DNA from: a virus
Length of the DNA: 45,349 nucleotides
Reading direction: 5' to 3' (one strand)
IMG/VR virus record: IMGVR_UViG_3300029911_000060
Span: 1 to 45,349 of that record
Of this stretch, positions 26,234-33,170 are shown in pieces; position 1 is the stretch's first letter; every line of letters starts with the position of its first letter. The position numbers were made by a program, and so were the translations under genes. Under the pieces are notes generated by a model. The model worked only from the letters and a program-made list of their open reading frames with translations, searched no databases and was not told the origin of the DNA.

Positions 26234-26592
26234 TAGTGTGGCCTCGCAGCGAAGTAAATAACACCCAACGCCAGTAACAAAAACCCTATCGTTATCCCAA
26301 ACGAGATTGCGGCTGCGACGAGCATGAACCACCAAGGCTCACTGCTACGCTTCAAAGGGAGTTGGACTTGAGAACAGCGGGATTTCATCTGAGCAAACAT
26401 CGCGGAAAAGCCGATATGCCCCGCTGCGATAAATGCTCCATCCTCTTCTGCCGCCTTCTGGGTGATCCAAGCATCCTCCTCAATCCGAGTATGACATACG
26501 CACCGGCAATGGCTGGCGAGTTCATCGTCAGGCCACATTATGGCACAAGCACAATCATAGTCCTTGTTTGGTTCGATACATTTATTCTCCAT
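26233..26592 (-). CDS. Small membrane protein with Cys-rich N-terminus
   Basis: 119 aa from ATG 26592, overlapping the upstream gene by 11 nt. The N-terminal 35 residues carry seven cysteines and two histidines (CIEPNKDYDCACAIM ... HCRCVCHTR), a possible metal-binding cytoplasmic domain. The C-terminus (WWFMLVAAAISFGITIGFLL and beyond) is a long hydrophobic stretch, one or two transmembrane helices. No family recognised. Confidence 0.6.
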   Translation of the reverse strand: MENKCIEPNKDYDCACAIMWPDDELASHCRCVCHTRIEEDAWITQKAAEEDGAFIAAGHIGFSAMFAQMKSRCSQVQLPLKRSSEPWWFMLVAAAISFGITIGFLLLALGVIYFAARPH

Positions 26593-26779
26593 GTAAAACA
26601 ACTTCTTCAAGGGTGGTAATCCGCACAACGCAAGGTTCCCTGCCCTGCCAGAATTCCTTTTTCATTTCTAACTCAGCATCTTCTTGATTAACGAATATCT
26701 TTGACTCCAGATACACACCATTGCTCGACTTCACATAGAAGCGAACTGTTTCAGAACTGTTCTGGCTAGGAAGAAGCAT
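26582..26779 (-). CDS. 65-aa hypothetical protein
   Basis: Begins MLLPSQNSSETVRFYVKSSN; GAGGG is placed 5-6 nt before the ATG and a GTATTAG element lies further upstream, just after the terminator at 26806-26838. It may therefore be the first gene of a new transcript running into the helicase. The sequence suggests a small alpha/beta fold. Function unknown. Confidence 0.6.
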   Translation of the reverse strand: MLLPSQNSSETVRFYVKSSNGVYLESKIFVNQEDAELEMKKEFWQGREPCVVRITTLEEVVLHGE

Positions 26780-26805
26780 GAGGCCCTCAATAGCTAATAC
26801 AAGGT

Positions 26806-26838
26806 TTTGTTAAAACCCCCAAGTTTACTTGGGGGTTT
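26806..26838 (-). terminator. Rho-independent terminator
   Basis: Minus-strand hairpin AAACCCCCAAG / CTTGGGGGTTT with a TAAA loop, followed by a short T-rich tract (TTTTAAC). It ends the transcript carrying the TerD-like and GIY-YIG genes. Confidence 0.85.
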
Positions 26839-26845
26839 CGATGGT

Positions 26846-26922
26846 ATTGGCGGAGAGCAGGAGACCTTTTAGTTTGATTATCGGTCAATTTTTAGAAGGA
26901 AGGGCTCCAATAGCCGCGCAAT
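26846..26922 (-). ncRNA. Structured RNA element, copy D
   Basis: Same element as copies A-C (29803-30081): minus-strand consensus GGCUAUUG(S)A(R)CCCUUCCUUCU ... AGGU(Y)U(S)CUGCU(Y)UCC enclosed by a variable outer stem. Here the inner stem is GGAGCCCU/AGGUCUCC and the outer stem ATTGCGCGG/CCGCCAAT is nearly complete. It overlaps the last codons of the GIY-YIG gene and precedes the terminator. No known RNA family recognised. Confidence 0.6.
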
Positions 26923-27508
26923 GTCTAATAATACCACGATTTAATCGAGATTGTCGTATTTTTTCTTTAGTCTCCTCAGATAGAACCTTGCCTTTGTTTG
27001 CGGCTCGTATCTTCTCTCTGGTCTCTTGGGTACGTTCACCCAATATCCGACCTTCCAAAGCCTTCCGTAACTTGAGTTTTGTTTCTTCTGAACAAGGGTG
27101 AGAGCGCGGGTGTGCCACCAAACATGCCCTGACCGCTTCAATTCGCTTAGGGTTTAACCTGTTGTCAGCAGCCAGTCCGTTGGCATTTATGTAGTTAAAT
27201 CCCGGTGATAGCCCCGCCTGATTGATGTAGTCGAAACCCCCGCTACCCCCTTGTCTCAGGTTATAGCACAACGGGTCTTCGCGATACGATTCAATCAATT
27301 CAAACTCTTTGGAGAAAGCGTCTTCAGGGTTGTCGAAGACAAAACATATGTTCTTGATGAACGAGGATTCACCATACTTTTTAACCGCAGTCCGGAGCAC
27401 TTTTCCCGACCCAAGGTACCCATCATACGGGTTCCTAGTCTTGTGGACGCCGAAGTAATACCTGCCGTTTGTGATGTTCTGAGTTCTGTATACCGTGTAA
27501 AATACCAT
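26885..27508 (-). CDS. GIY-YIG homing endonuclease with NUMOD3 repeats
   Basis: 207 aa from ATG 27508 (MVFYTVYRTQNITNGRYYFG). GIY-YIG core: FYTVYRTQ and YYFGVHKT in the GIY and YIG positions, DGYLGSGKVLRTAVKKYG, and the Glu in FSKEFELIESYR. The C-terminal half has tandem NUMOD3-like units (SEETKLKLRKALEGR, TQETREKIRAANKGK, SEETKEKIRQSRLNR) that contact DNA. The start lies just after hairpin E, whose 3' arm carries the AAGGG Shine-Dalgarno, so translation is probably restrained by structure. Its last codons are part of RNA element D. Confidence 0.9.
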   Translation of the reverse strand: MVFYTVYRTQNITNGRYYFGVHKTRNPYDGYLGSGKVLRTAVKKYGESSFIKNICFVFDNPEDAFSKEFELIESYREDPLCYNLRQGGSGGFDYINQAGLSPGFNYINANGLAADNRLNPKRIEAVRACLVAHPRSHPCSEETKLKLRKALEGRILGERTQETREKIRAANKGKVLSEETKEKIRQSRLNRGIIRHCAAIGALPSKN

Positions 27509-27566
27509 GACTATCGCCCTTAGTAGGAAGGGCTTCAATAGCCCCTCTAATTAGAGGGTGATAGTC
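27509..27566 (-). promoter_or_regulatory. Hairpin E in front of the GIY-YIG gene
   Basis: Minus strand: GACTATC...GATAGTC closes a 58-nt fold ending directly at the start codon. Inside is GGCTATTGAAGCCCTTCCT, shared with the 5' half of elements A-D, followed by CCCTT/AAGGG pairing that would bury the Shine-Dalgarno AAGGG. It reads as a diverged, SD-sequestering relative of A-D. Confidence 0.6.
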
Positions 27567-27574
27567 AAGAAACT

Positions 27575-29785
27575 TTAGACTGCCACCGCCTCCCGCTTCA
27601 CAGCAGATTCCTTTACGGCGTCTGCCATGAACTCGGAAGCGATGCGGTCGAGTTCAAAAGGAGTACCGGCTTCCACCGAAAACACCACATCCGCCTCTTC
27701 CTTGGTAGCTACTACTTCACCACGCACGGCTGCGTGGAGACTTAACAACCTGTACAGAGTCGGCTTGTGAATGTTGGTGAACGCCTTACCCAACAATTCA
27801 ATTGTACCACGGGTTGAAGCTACGTTGTTGCCACGAGAGAAATAACGGTAACCACGGCTACCTCCAGTTGTCATCGCTGCATCAACCCAAATAACCTTGC
27901 GGTCAACGATGTCGATAATCATCGGCACAACAGAGGTGGCCTCGGTCGTCACATCCGCCCGGTCAACAACAGTACGAGGGTCGTATACCTCACCAGACTG
28001 GGGCTTATCACGAAGCATGAATCCAGCGAGAGCCTCCGGCACGTCAGAGAACTTCTGGCCGGTGAAGCTGTGAACCGTCTGAACGATGTAACGCGCACCA
28101 GCCTTAACAGCCCCCGCAATATCCACGTCGATGAACTCACTCGCGCCTTTCGGTGCCGAAGTGATATCACCGCTGTGAACTGCGTACTGCTCACGCATGT
28201 TGTAATACGTCACCGCTCCCATGCTCACCCAATTCTCATCATAGGCACACGCCGAGAGGTCAAGGTCAACCCGTCCGTTGTCGAAGCTATTATCGGACTT
28301 ATCTTCGTCTTTCCACCAGATGAAGAAACGAATGGTGTTTTTCTCGTCACCGAAGGACAACTTGGAGCCACGCACCAAGGTGCGGAGAGCCTTGTTGGCC
28401 GAACGCTGCGAGAACGGTAAGAGAACATCCTGCAATGCCGGGTCGAGATATACTTTACCCATATCCGGCAATGCTGAGAAACGAGACAACAGGACTGACT
28501 CGATACCAACAGAGACAGCATTAGTGATTATCTTTGGCAGCTTCGCCAAGGGCTTATCCAGAGACATAACCTTCGCCACGTTCCCCTTCGGGAACACAAC
28601 ACGCAGGTCAGTTTCATCACGATGCTCAAAGTGAGCGAGTACCTGCAACAGAACCGGGGTTGAGACCTCGTGAGCCACTGACAAAAAAGCATCAACAACA
28701 CGAAGCTGGGTGTGAGCGTTGGGGGCTTGACGTAACACGTGGTCGAGCCGACGAGCGAACTCACCCGGATGCTGAGTCAACAGCGTCACAGCCTGAAGTA
28801 CATGTCCGGAGCGAACAGCGGACTCCACCTGTGTGCGGAACGTGTCCACATGTTCATTGTTACGGAGAATGGTGAACGCCCGAGCCGTGGTCGGAAACCG
28901 CTTAGCAGACTCACCCGGATGCAGTGGATGACCAAGACGCACCCAACGCTCGCGCCAGCGGAGCATGTCCTCAACCTTGTTACCGATAGGCTCCAACAGG
29001 CCAAGTAAGAACCGACGCTCTGAGTTTTTGAACTTCTTGAACTTGGAGTCGTCCTTAAGCGACACGTCACCACCACTCATCGCGGTCGCCAAACGTAGGA
29101 TGTCGGTGGCCGTGCGGAAATATGGAGTGATGTCAGTTGCTGATCCCGACGACAAGATGATGGAACTCACGAAGGCGAGGTTCTCTTTGTTGCTAATCCG
29201 CGAAAGCATGTCGTCAATGTTCCGCCCATACCCACTGGTAAGCAGTGTACGCAAGTCGTCCTTGTCCGATGCTGAGAGGGATGTGTTGCTCGTAGCGATA
29301 CGGTCGGTCAGGATGTCAACAGCCACCTTGTCGGCCACGCCGAGCACACGCAGTTCAATCTTCTCGTCAAGTGGCTCACGCTTATCCTTCGCATACTTCG
29401 GCAACCAAATCTTGTTGGAGTCACCCGTGAGGTCAACCAGCAAGAAGCTGAAATAGTGCATCGTCGCGTTGAGGTACAGTTCTGCATCCAAAGCCTCGAT
29501 GACCTGCTTCGGAAAGTTCGGGTACATGGGCCTGTAACTGCGTACGCCTTTGATTTCCTTGAGGCTCGACAGGACTTCATCAAACACAAGAGTGGCCGAG
29601 GTCACACCCAACTTCAAGATAGCCTTGATTGCATCGGCAGATAGGGTGTAGCCGAGAGACTGAATGTTCAGATTGAAAGTAGCAACAAGGGCCTGAGACA
29701 CAGGGGACTTGGCTACAAACACGGTGTTCCGAACCGGGAGTATAACCTTGTTCGAACGACGCAAAACAATGGACTGTACAGACAT
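27575..29785 (-). CDS. TerD-like stress-domain protein
   Basis: 736 aa from ATG 29785 (an ATG at 29791 is possible; AAAGG is better spaced for 29785). The C-terminal third carries a TerD-like signature: FFIWWKDEDKSDN, GRVDLDLSACAYDENW, a TYYNMR strand, HSGDITSAPKGASEFIDVD, then RYIVQTVHSFTGQKFSDVPE and GFMLRD. TerD domains bind calcium through acidic residues and belong to tellurite/phage-resistance-associated stress systems. The N-terminal 450 residues are helical and unassigned. The gene has a long leader carrying three copies of an RNA element (29803-30081), so its expression is probably RNA-controlled. Confidence 0.65.
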   Translation of the reverse strand: MSVQSIVLRRSNKVILPVRNTVFVAKSPVSQALVATFNLNIQSLGYTLSADAIKAILKLGVTSATLVFDEVLSSLKEIKGVRSYRPMYPNFPKQVIEALDAELYLNATMHYFSFLLVDLTGDSNKIWLPKYAKDKREPLDEKIELRVLGVADKVAVDILTDRIATSNTSLSASDKDDLRTLLTSGYGRNIDDMLSRISNKENLAFVSSIILSSGSATDITPYFRTATDILRLATAMSGGDVSLKDDSKFKKFKNSERRFLLGLLEPIGNKVEDMLRWRERWVRLGHPLHPGESAKRFPTTARAFTILRNNEHVDTFRTQVESAVRSGHVLQAVTLLTQHPGEFARRLDHVLRQAPNAHTQLRVVDAFLSVAHEVSTPVLLQVLAHFEHRDETDLRVVFPKGNVAKVMSLDKPLAKLPKIITNAVSVGIESVLLSRFSALPDMGKVYLDPALQDVLLPFSQRSANKALRTLVRGSKLSFGDEKNTIRFFIWWKDEDKSDNSFDNGRVDLDLSACAYDENWVSMGAVTYYNMREQYAVHSGDITSAPKGASEFIDVDIAGAVKAGARYIVQTVHSFTGQKFSDVPEALAGFMLRDKPQSGEVYDPRTVVDRADVTTEATSVVPMIIDIVDRKVIWVDAAMTTGGSRGYRYFSRGNNVASTRGTIELLGKAFTNIHKPTLYRLLSLHAAVRGEVVATKEEADVVFSVEAGTPFELDRIASEFMADAVKESAVKREAVAV

Positions 29786-29802
29786 GGACATTACCTTTCA
29801 GT

Positions 29803-29888
29803 ATAGGTTGGAAAGCAGGAGACCTGATTCTCGAAGGGAGCCTTGCGGCTCTGATTTTTAGAAGGAAGGGCTCCAATAGCCAACCTAT
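29803..29888 (-). ncRNA. Structured RNA element, copy A
   Basis: Leader of the TerD-like gene, nearest to the start codon. Outer stem ATAGGTTGG/CCAACCTAT, internal loop CUAUU/UGCUUU, inner stem GGAGCCCU/AGGUCUCC with one mismatch, conserved UCCUUCU, and a hairpin GAGCC-GCAA-GGCTC. The GNRA loop appears only on the minus strand, which fixes the likely RNA polarity. Confidence 0.7.
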
Positions 29889-29893
29889 GTTAT

Positions 29894-29976
29894 GAACCGG
29901 AAAGCAGCAAACCTGTTATCGGTAATCCCCTTGCGGGGGTTATTAAGTGAGAAGGAAGGGTTGCAATAGCCGGTTC
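29894..29976 (-). ncRNA. Structured RNA element, copy B
   Basis: Outer stem GAACCGG/CCGGTTC, inner stem GCAACCCU/AGGUUUGC (compensating changes against copies A and C), conserved loops identical to A, and hairpin CCCC-GCAA-GGGG again with a GNRA loop on the minus strand. Confidence 0.7.
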
Positions 29977-30013
29977 TACTTGATGAGTGCAATCAACAAC
30001 ACTCAAAATTTGC

Positions 30014-30081
30014 GAGTCGGAGAGCAGCAGACCTAAGCTCTGTCCAATAGATGTAGAAGGAAGGGCTGCAATAGCCGACTC
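30014..30081 (-). ncRNA. Structured RNA element, copy C
   Basis: Outer stem GAGTCGG/CCGACTC, inner stem GCAGCCCU/AGGUCUGC. The distal hairpin is shorter and less regular than in A and B. A GGTATTGTATACC sequence just upstream (30083-30096) may be the promoter of this leader. Confidence 0.68.
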
Positions 30082-30118
30082 AAGGTATACAATACCACAA
30101 AAAATCAAAAGCAACCAA

Positions 30119-30202
30119 TTATTTTTTCGACAACCAGTAGGTTACAGTTGTCATGATTGCAGTGCAACCGATGATACCCCAAAATTCAGGCCAAGTAATC
30201 AT
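30119..30202 (-). CDS. 27-aa single-pass membrane peptide
   Basis: Reads MITWPEFWGIIGCTAIMTTV then TYWLSKK: one hydrophobic helix with a lysine tail. AAAGG lies about 8 nt before the ATG. It lies between tRNA-Gln and the RNA element array. Such tiny membrane peptides occur in phage early regions; function unknown. Confidence 0.5.
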   Translation of the reverse strand: MITWPEFWGIIGCTAIMTTVTYWLSKK

Positions 30203-30222
30203 ACAAAAAACCTTTCAATTAT

Positions 30223-30296
30223 TGGCTCCGGGCTGAAGATTCGAACTTCAATTCACGGAGTCAAAGTCCGTTGTCCTACCATTGAACGAGCCCGGA
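30223..30296 (-). tRNA. tRNA-Gln(TTG)
   Basis: 74 nt with encoded CCA. Acceptor TCCGGGC/GCCCGGA, anticodon arm ACGGA-CTTTGAC-TCCGT, T-arm TGAAG-TTCGAAT-CTTCA. It begins one base after the stop codon of the zinc-ribbon gene. Confidence 0.93.
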
Positions 30297-30476
30297 TTAT
30301 TCTTCCCAACAATCGAGTAGCGGATTGAACCTCTGAACATTTAAACCAATAGCGGCAAAATTCGCCTGAGTCTGTGCCCATGTGACAGGTGTCTGGCCGG
30401 TGTAGTACCCACATTTCATACAGTAGATCGTACATGTATTGTCGATCAACTCTGTCTGACATTCGGGGCAGTTCAT
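30297..30476 (-). CDS. 59-aa zinc-ribbon protein
   Basis: Begins MNCPECQTELIDNTCTIYCM then KCGYYTGQTP: two CxxC pairs forming a small zinc ribbon. Start overlaps the stop of the upstream gene (ATGA) and a GGTGG-rich sequence precedes it. The stop abuts tRNA-Gln, so the tRNA is probably cleaved from the same transcript. Function unknown. Confidence 0.7.
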   Translation of the reverse strand: MNCPECQTELIDNTCTIYCMKCGYYTGQTPVTWAQTQANFAAIGLNVQRFNPLLDCWEE

Positions 30477-31051
30477 TCCGCCACCACCAGAGCCAGAGAA
30501 GGAGGGGCCTCCACAGTGAACGCTGGGGTCTCACCCTCCACGTAGTCAATCACCTTGTTGATGTCCTCACCAGAGAGTCGCGTAATCAACCAACGACCGT
30601 TCTTCAACGGGTAGTGGTAATCCCATGGAGCACAGTAGCCCACCCCGAAGGCCACATAATCCACATTGATGCTCATGTTGGTCTTCCATGGGAAGAGGTT
30701 GGTGCTGATTCCCGCAGCGTTTGCAGCCGCGCTCAACACAGTGTCCGGATGGTAATCTACCCCCACACTGTTGTGGAGGGACTTATAACAATTTTCAGGC
30801 TCAGGCTCTCCTTTAATCTCCTCCAAGGAAAGCTCATTCATCAGGAAGTATTTCAGCTTCTCGCCGAACGCCTCAAGCTGCTCAGGAGTTGCTTTGCTTT
30901 TGTTTGCCAGACCTGTCGCCAGTGCGCTGGCAAACATGTTCGGTAGATCGTGTGCCCCATTGTCAAAAGTCGGAGCCTGAAGAAGAGTCCGTTTCCACAA
31001 CTCTACCGCTCGATCAACTACTCTCTCGTTCGGAACGTATGGTTTGTACAT
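30473..31051 (-). CDS. Conserved phage hypothetical protein
   Basis: 192 aa, GAGG 7 nt before the ATG. The second half contains GISTNLFPWKTNMSINVDYV and GRWLITRLSGEDINKVIDYV, blocks I have seen in hypothetical proteins of large phages. The N-terminal half is helical. Probably a cytoplasmic early protein; no function is known to me. Confidence 0.6.
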   Translation of the reverse strand: MYKPYVPNERVVDRAVELWKRTLLQAPTFDNGAHDLPNMFASALATGLANKSKATPEQLEAFGEKLKYFLMNELSLEEIKGEPEPENCYKSLHNSVGVDYHPDTVLSAAANAAGISTNLFPWKTNMSINVDYVAFGVGYCAPWDYHYPLKNGRWLITRLSGEDINKVIDYVEGETPAFTVEAPPSLALVVAE

Positions 31052-31073
31052 GTAGATGCCTCACGTGATAATA

Positions 31074-31514
31074 CTACCACCGACCCCAATCTTTGGTGTC
31101 GTACTTAACTTTTACCATAATTCCATTTTCTGTGCCATCAAGACCAGCATAATCCAACACAACTAAAGTACCGTCAAGGAAACCATAGTTGCTTGCCTTT
31201 AGGTAATCCGTGTCCATGATGTTCTGTCGAACGGTGTGGAACAGAAATTGGGTTCTGGTAAAAGTCTTCAAGTCGGCGAAGTAGTTGGGAGGTAGCAATT
31301 TGGCTCGACGCATGACCACAGCGAAACCAAATGGAAGGGAGAACACAATAGGACATAATCGAATGTTGCCACCGGGGTAGTCAAAGATGGTGTTCCCAAT
31401 GCTTCGCCACTTGGCAACTTCACGTTGATTGGCTTTCAAGCCTTCAGGTGACCGAGGGATTTTAATCGCCCACTTTTCTATGAACCAGACGGTTCTGAAC
31501 GCACCTTGAGGCAT
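31074..31514 (-). CDS. Kinase-fold-like hypothetical protein
   Basis: 146 aa; start overlaps the upstream stop (TAATG) with GAGGG just before. WAIKIPRSPEGLKANQREV resembles a kinase beta3-Lys/alphaC region, and YGFLDGTLVVLDYAGLDG resembles a DxD/DFG-like metal site of aminoglycoside- or RIO-like small phage kinases. The length is short for a full kinase. Function is an inference from two motifs. Confidence 0.45.
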   Translation of the reverse strand: MPQGAFRTVWFIEKWAIKIPRSPEGLKANQREVAKWRSIGNTIFDYPGGNIRLCPIVFSLPFGFAVVMRRAKLLPPNYFADLKTFTRTQFLFHTVRQNIMDTDYLKASNYGFLDGTLVVLDYAGLDGTENGIMVKVKYDTKDWGRW

Positions 31515-31693
31515 TAGCCCTCCACGATAGCTACTTGTGCCCTCTTCCGAGCTTCTCCGACCGGCACTTCAACTACCTTGCCAGTGGCTTCTGCTTCAAG
31601 GATGGCGTTGTACAGGTTGTGAGCAAAAGCTCCGTCGCCGTTCAACTCTTGTATGGTACTTCTTGGAATCTCAACTTGAATGACCTTTGCCAT
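31514..31693 (-). CDS. 59-aa hypothetical protein
   Basis: Begins MAKVIQVEIPRSTIQELNGD, ends with KRAQVAIVEG. GGAG lies 8 nt before the ATG. The pattern (short strand, Asn/Asp-rich turn, helix, strand) suggests a compact alpha/beta peptide. It is coupled to the next gene by TAATG. Confidence 0.6.
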   Translation of the reverse strand: MAKVIQVEIPRSTIQELNGDGAFAHNLYNAILEAEATGKVVEVPVGEARKRAQVAIVEG

Positions 31694-31769
31694 ATAATCT
31701 CCATAAACCTTCTTTTTATTCAATACGCACTCAGCCACTATTATCGCTCCCAAAACGAACCCGGAATGG

Positions 31770-32033
31770 TTAATCCTCGTAACGAGAGCAATGAACAAAC
31801 ACACCACCGAATTCCTTGTACACCCGAGGATGCACGAACATGTATGACGGTACGAAATCATGCTTTTGAATCATCGCAAATCCAGCCGCCATCTGTCCAA
31901 CAGTCATGGGGTTATAGCAGAGAGACCCAATCTCCTCGGTAATCGAGTCTGACTTAGGTAGCAGCATCTCAGGTGCGACCGTTGCAACACCCGCGACTAC
32001 GAAAAAACTTTTAAGAAACGACCTGCGATTCAT
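31770..32033 (-). CDS. Small protein with Tat signal peptide
   Basis: 87 aa beginning MNRRSFLKSFFVVAGVATVA: a twin-arginine motif (RRSFLK) followed by a hydrophobic segment, a standard Tat signal. The mature part (about 55 residues, MTVGQMAAGFAMIQKHDFVP and so on) has no recognised domain. A Tat signal on a phage protein is unusual and implies export of a folded product. It overlaps the Pth2-like gene by 4 nt. A second Tat peptide lies at 37574-37678. Confidence 0.7.
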   Translation of the reverse strand: MNRRSFLKSFFVVAGVATVAPEMLLPKSDSITEEIGSLCYNPMTVGQMAAGFAMIQKHDFVPSYMFVHPRVYKEFGGVFVHCSRYED

Positions 32034-32332
32034 TTGTACAACCTCAGAAACTTGAACATCTTCGGATACTCTTCACGGGGCACGAATGCAATCGCTGTTT
32101 CCTGAACCAACCATGCCGACTCGGTGAGCACCACATGGTCTCGCTCTTCCTTGGCCTTTTCAAACTCGCCATCAGAGACCTTGCAGACCGCCTTGTAGAA
32201 CGGTCCTTCCAACCACTTCTTCATGTCCGGGTGGTCTTGAAATCTCAGGTAGCACGCCAATGACGCATGGGCAGCGGCTACTACGGCAAGACCCGGTGGA
32301 ACAGCATCCCGGATTAGAATGTACATCTTCAT
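32030..32332 (-). CDS. Peptidyl-tRNA hydrolase 2-like protein A
   Basis: 100 aa from ATG 32332 (ATGA overlap with the gene upstream). MYILIRDAVPPGLAVVAAAH corresponds to the Pth2 N-terminus (strand, then Gly-rich helix with Ala-x-x-x-H), and KAVCKVSDGEFEKAKEERDH to its central strand-helix. The C-terminus ends PREEYPKMFKFLRLYK. Pth2 enzymes recycle peptidyl-tRNA; activity here is inferred. A close paralogue lies at 35418-35720. Confidence 0.65.
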   Translation of the reverse strand: MKMYILIRDAVPPGLAVVAAAHASLACYLRFQDHPDMKKWLEGPFYKAVCKVSDGEFEKAKEERDHVVLTESAWLVQETAIAFVPREEYPKMFKFLRLYK

Positions 32333-32529
32333 GAACGTCTCAGCCTGAGTATCCAAACCACAATCCCGGCTGCGAGAACGTATGTCCCGATATTGGCAAT
32401 ATGCTCACCAGCCGGGTTGTGGACGAAGACCCCGAAGACGATGGCTATCAGACCGAGGGTCATCACAAGGATAGGATTTTTCCACCAAAAGTCAGGCTTA
32501 CGCGAAGCCGATTGCAAATCAAGTTTCAT
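32329..32529 (-). CDS. 66-aa membrane protein
   Basis: Two predicted transmembrane helices (ILVMTLGLIAIVFGVFV and IGTYVLAAGIVVWIL) separated by a short HNPAGEH loop, with a basic N-terminus and an LRLRRS tail. It lies between thioredoxin and Pth2-like A and overlaps the latter. Function unknown; the topology is compatible with a small holin- or exclusion-like protein, which is not shown. Confidence 0.6.
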   Translation of the reverse strand: MKLDLQSASRKPDFWWKNPILVMTLGLIAIVFGVFVHNPAGEHIANIGTYVLAAGIVVWILRLRRS

Positions 32530-32538
32530 TGCAAACCT

Positions 32539-32859
32539 CTATTTGAGTCGTTCGTTCAGCAAACTTTCAAGTCGCTCCTGCGTCCTGAATCCCACAGCGA
32601 TAACCTCGTCCTTATCCCCCTTGAACCACACCAGAGTGGGGATACTGCGGATACCGTAGTCTGCAACCGCCTTGCTGTTTTTGTCAACATCTGCCTTGAC
32701 AACCTTCACGCGACCGGCGTATTTCTCAGCGAGGGCTTCGATTGTGGGTGCTAACTGCTTGCATGGGCTGCACCATCCTGCCCAAAAATCAACGATGACT
32801 GGAATCGTGGACTGGATAACCACCGATTCAAAATCCGCATTTGTTACTTCAATCGCCAT
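32539..32859 (-). CDS. trxA: Thioredoxin
   Basis: 106 aa, complete family length. VIVDFWAGWCSPCKQLAPTI carries the active site as WCSPC (classical WCGPC with Gly to Ser), followed by VKADVDKN and the cis-Pro segment IRSIPTLVWF. It reduces disulfides, for example for ribonucleotide reductase or as a polymerase processivity partner in T7-like systems; which applies here is unknown. The start lies in AGTATTAGTCTGCATG, with no Shine-Dalgarno, the same arrangement as the helicase start. Confidence 0.95.
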   Translation of the reverse strand: MAIEVTNADFESVVIQSTIPVIVDFWAGWCSPCKQLAPTIEALAEKYAGRVKVVKADVDKNSKAVADYGIRSIPTLVWFKGDKDEVIAVGFRTQERLESLLNERLK

Positions 32860-32871
32860 GCAGACTAATAC

Positions 32872-33168
32872 TCATTCAGCGGGGATTCCAAAGTGTAGTC
32901 GCTTGACTAAAGTGCGACCCTTTTCCATCCGCTTCTGTCGTTCAGCACGTAGTCTCTGCCAACGCTCTTCCACGTCCACCATGAAGTCATGCATCCCGAT
33001 TTGATTCATGTGCTCATTGAACCGGGCGTAGACTTCATCCCCGATGTCCACACGAAGCATGACGAAAGAAAACCCTGAAAGTTCGCCACGCGAAGGTTGA
33101 CCATACAGGTCCATGAGGTACTCTGTCGTCTTGTCCTTGAACCTTGAATTGCACCAGTTTCTTACCAT
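32872..33168 (-). CDS. 98-aa hypothetical protein
   Basis: Begins MVRNWCNSRFKDKTTEYLMD. GGGAG lies 6 nt before the ATG, inside the end of the RNA ligase gene. The middle (LSGFSFVMLRVDIGDEVYAR) is beta-like and the second half is a basic helix (VEERWQRLRAERQKRMEKG). It directly follows the RNA ligase gene and may be functionally linked. No family recognised. Confidence 0.6.
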   Translation of the reverse strand: MVRNWCNSRFKDKTTEYLMDLYGQPSRGELSGFSFVMLRVDIGDEVYARFNEHMNQIGMHDFMVDVEERWQRLRAERQKRMEKGRTLVKRLHFGIPAE

Positions 33169-33170
33169 GC

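Noticed and set aside
29580-29876. 98-aa minus-strand frame upstream of the TerD-like gene
   Set aside because: It runs through RNA element A and out of frame into the TerD-like gene; composition is not protein-like.
29803-29888. Copies A-C as degenerate tRNAs
   Set aside because: Size and a closed outer stem are tRNA-like, but there is no T-loop consensus in the minus orientation, no anticodon arm and no CCA.
29803-30081. CRISPR-like tandem repeats
   Set aside because: Units contain covarying stems and variable outer arms instead of identical repeats with unique spacers, and there are no cas genes.
30253-30549. 98-aa frame rich in Trp and Arg
   Set aside because: It overlaps tRNA-Gln and the zinc-ribbon gene in another frame and has no ribosome-binding site.
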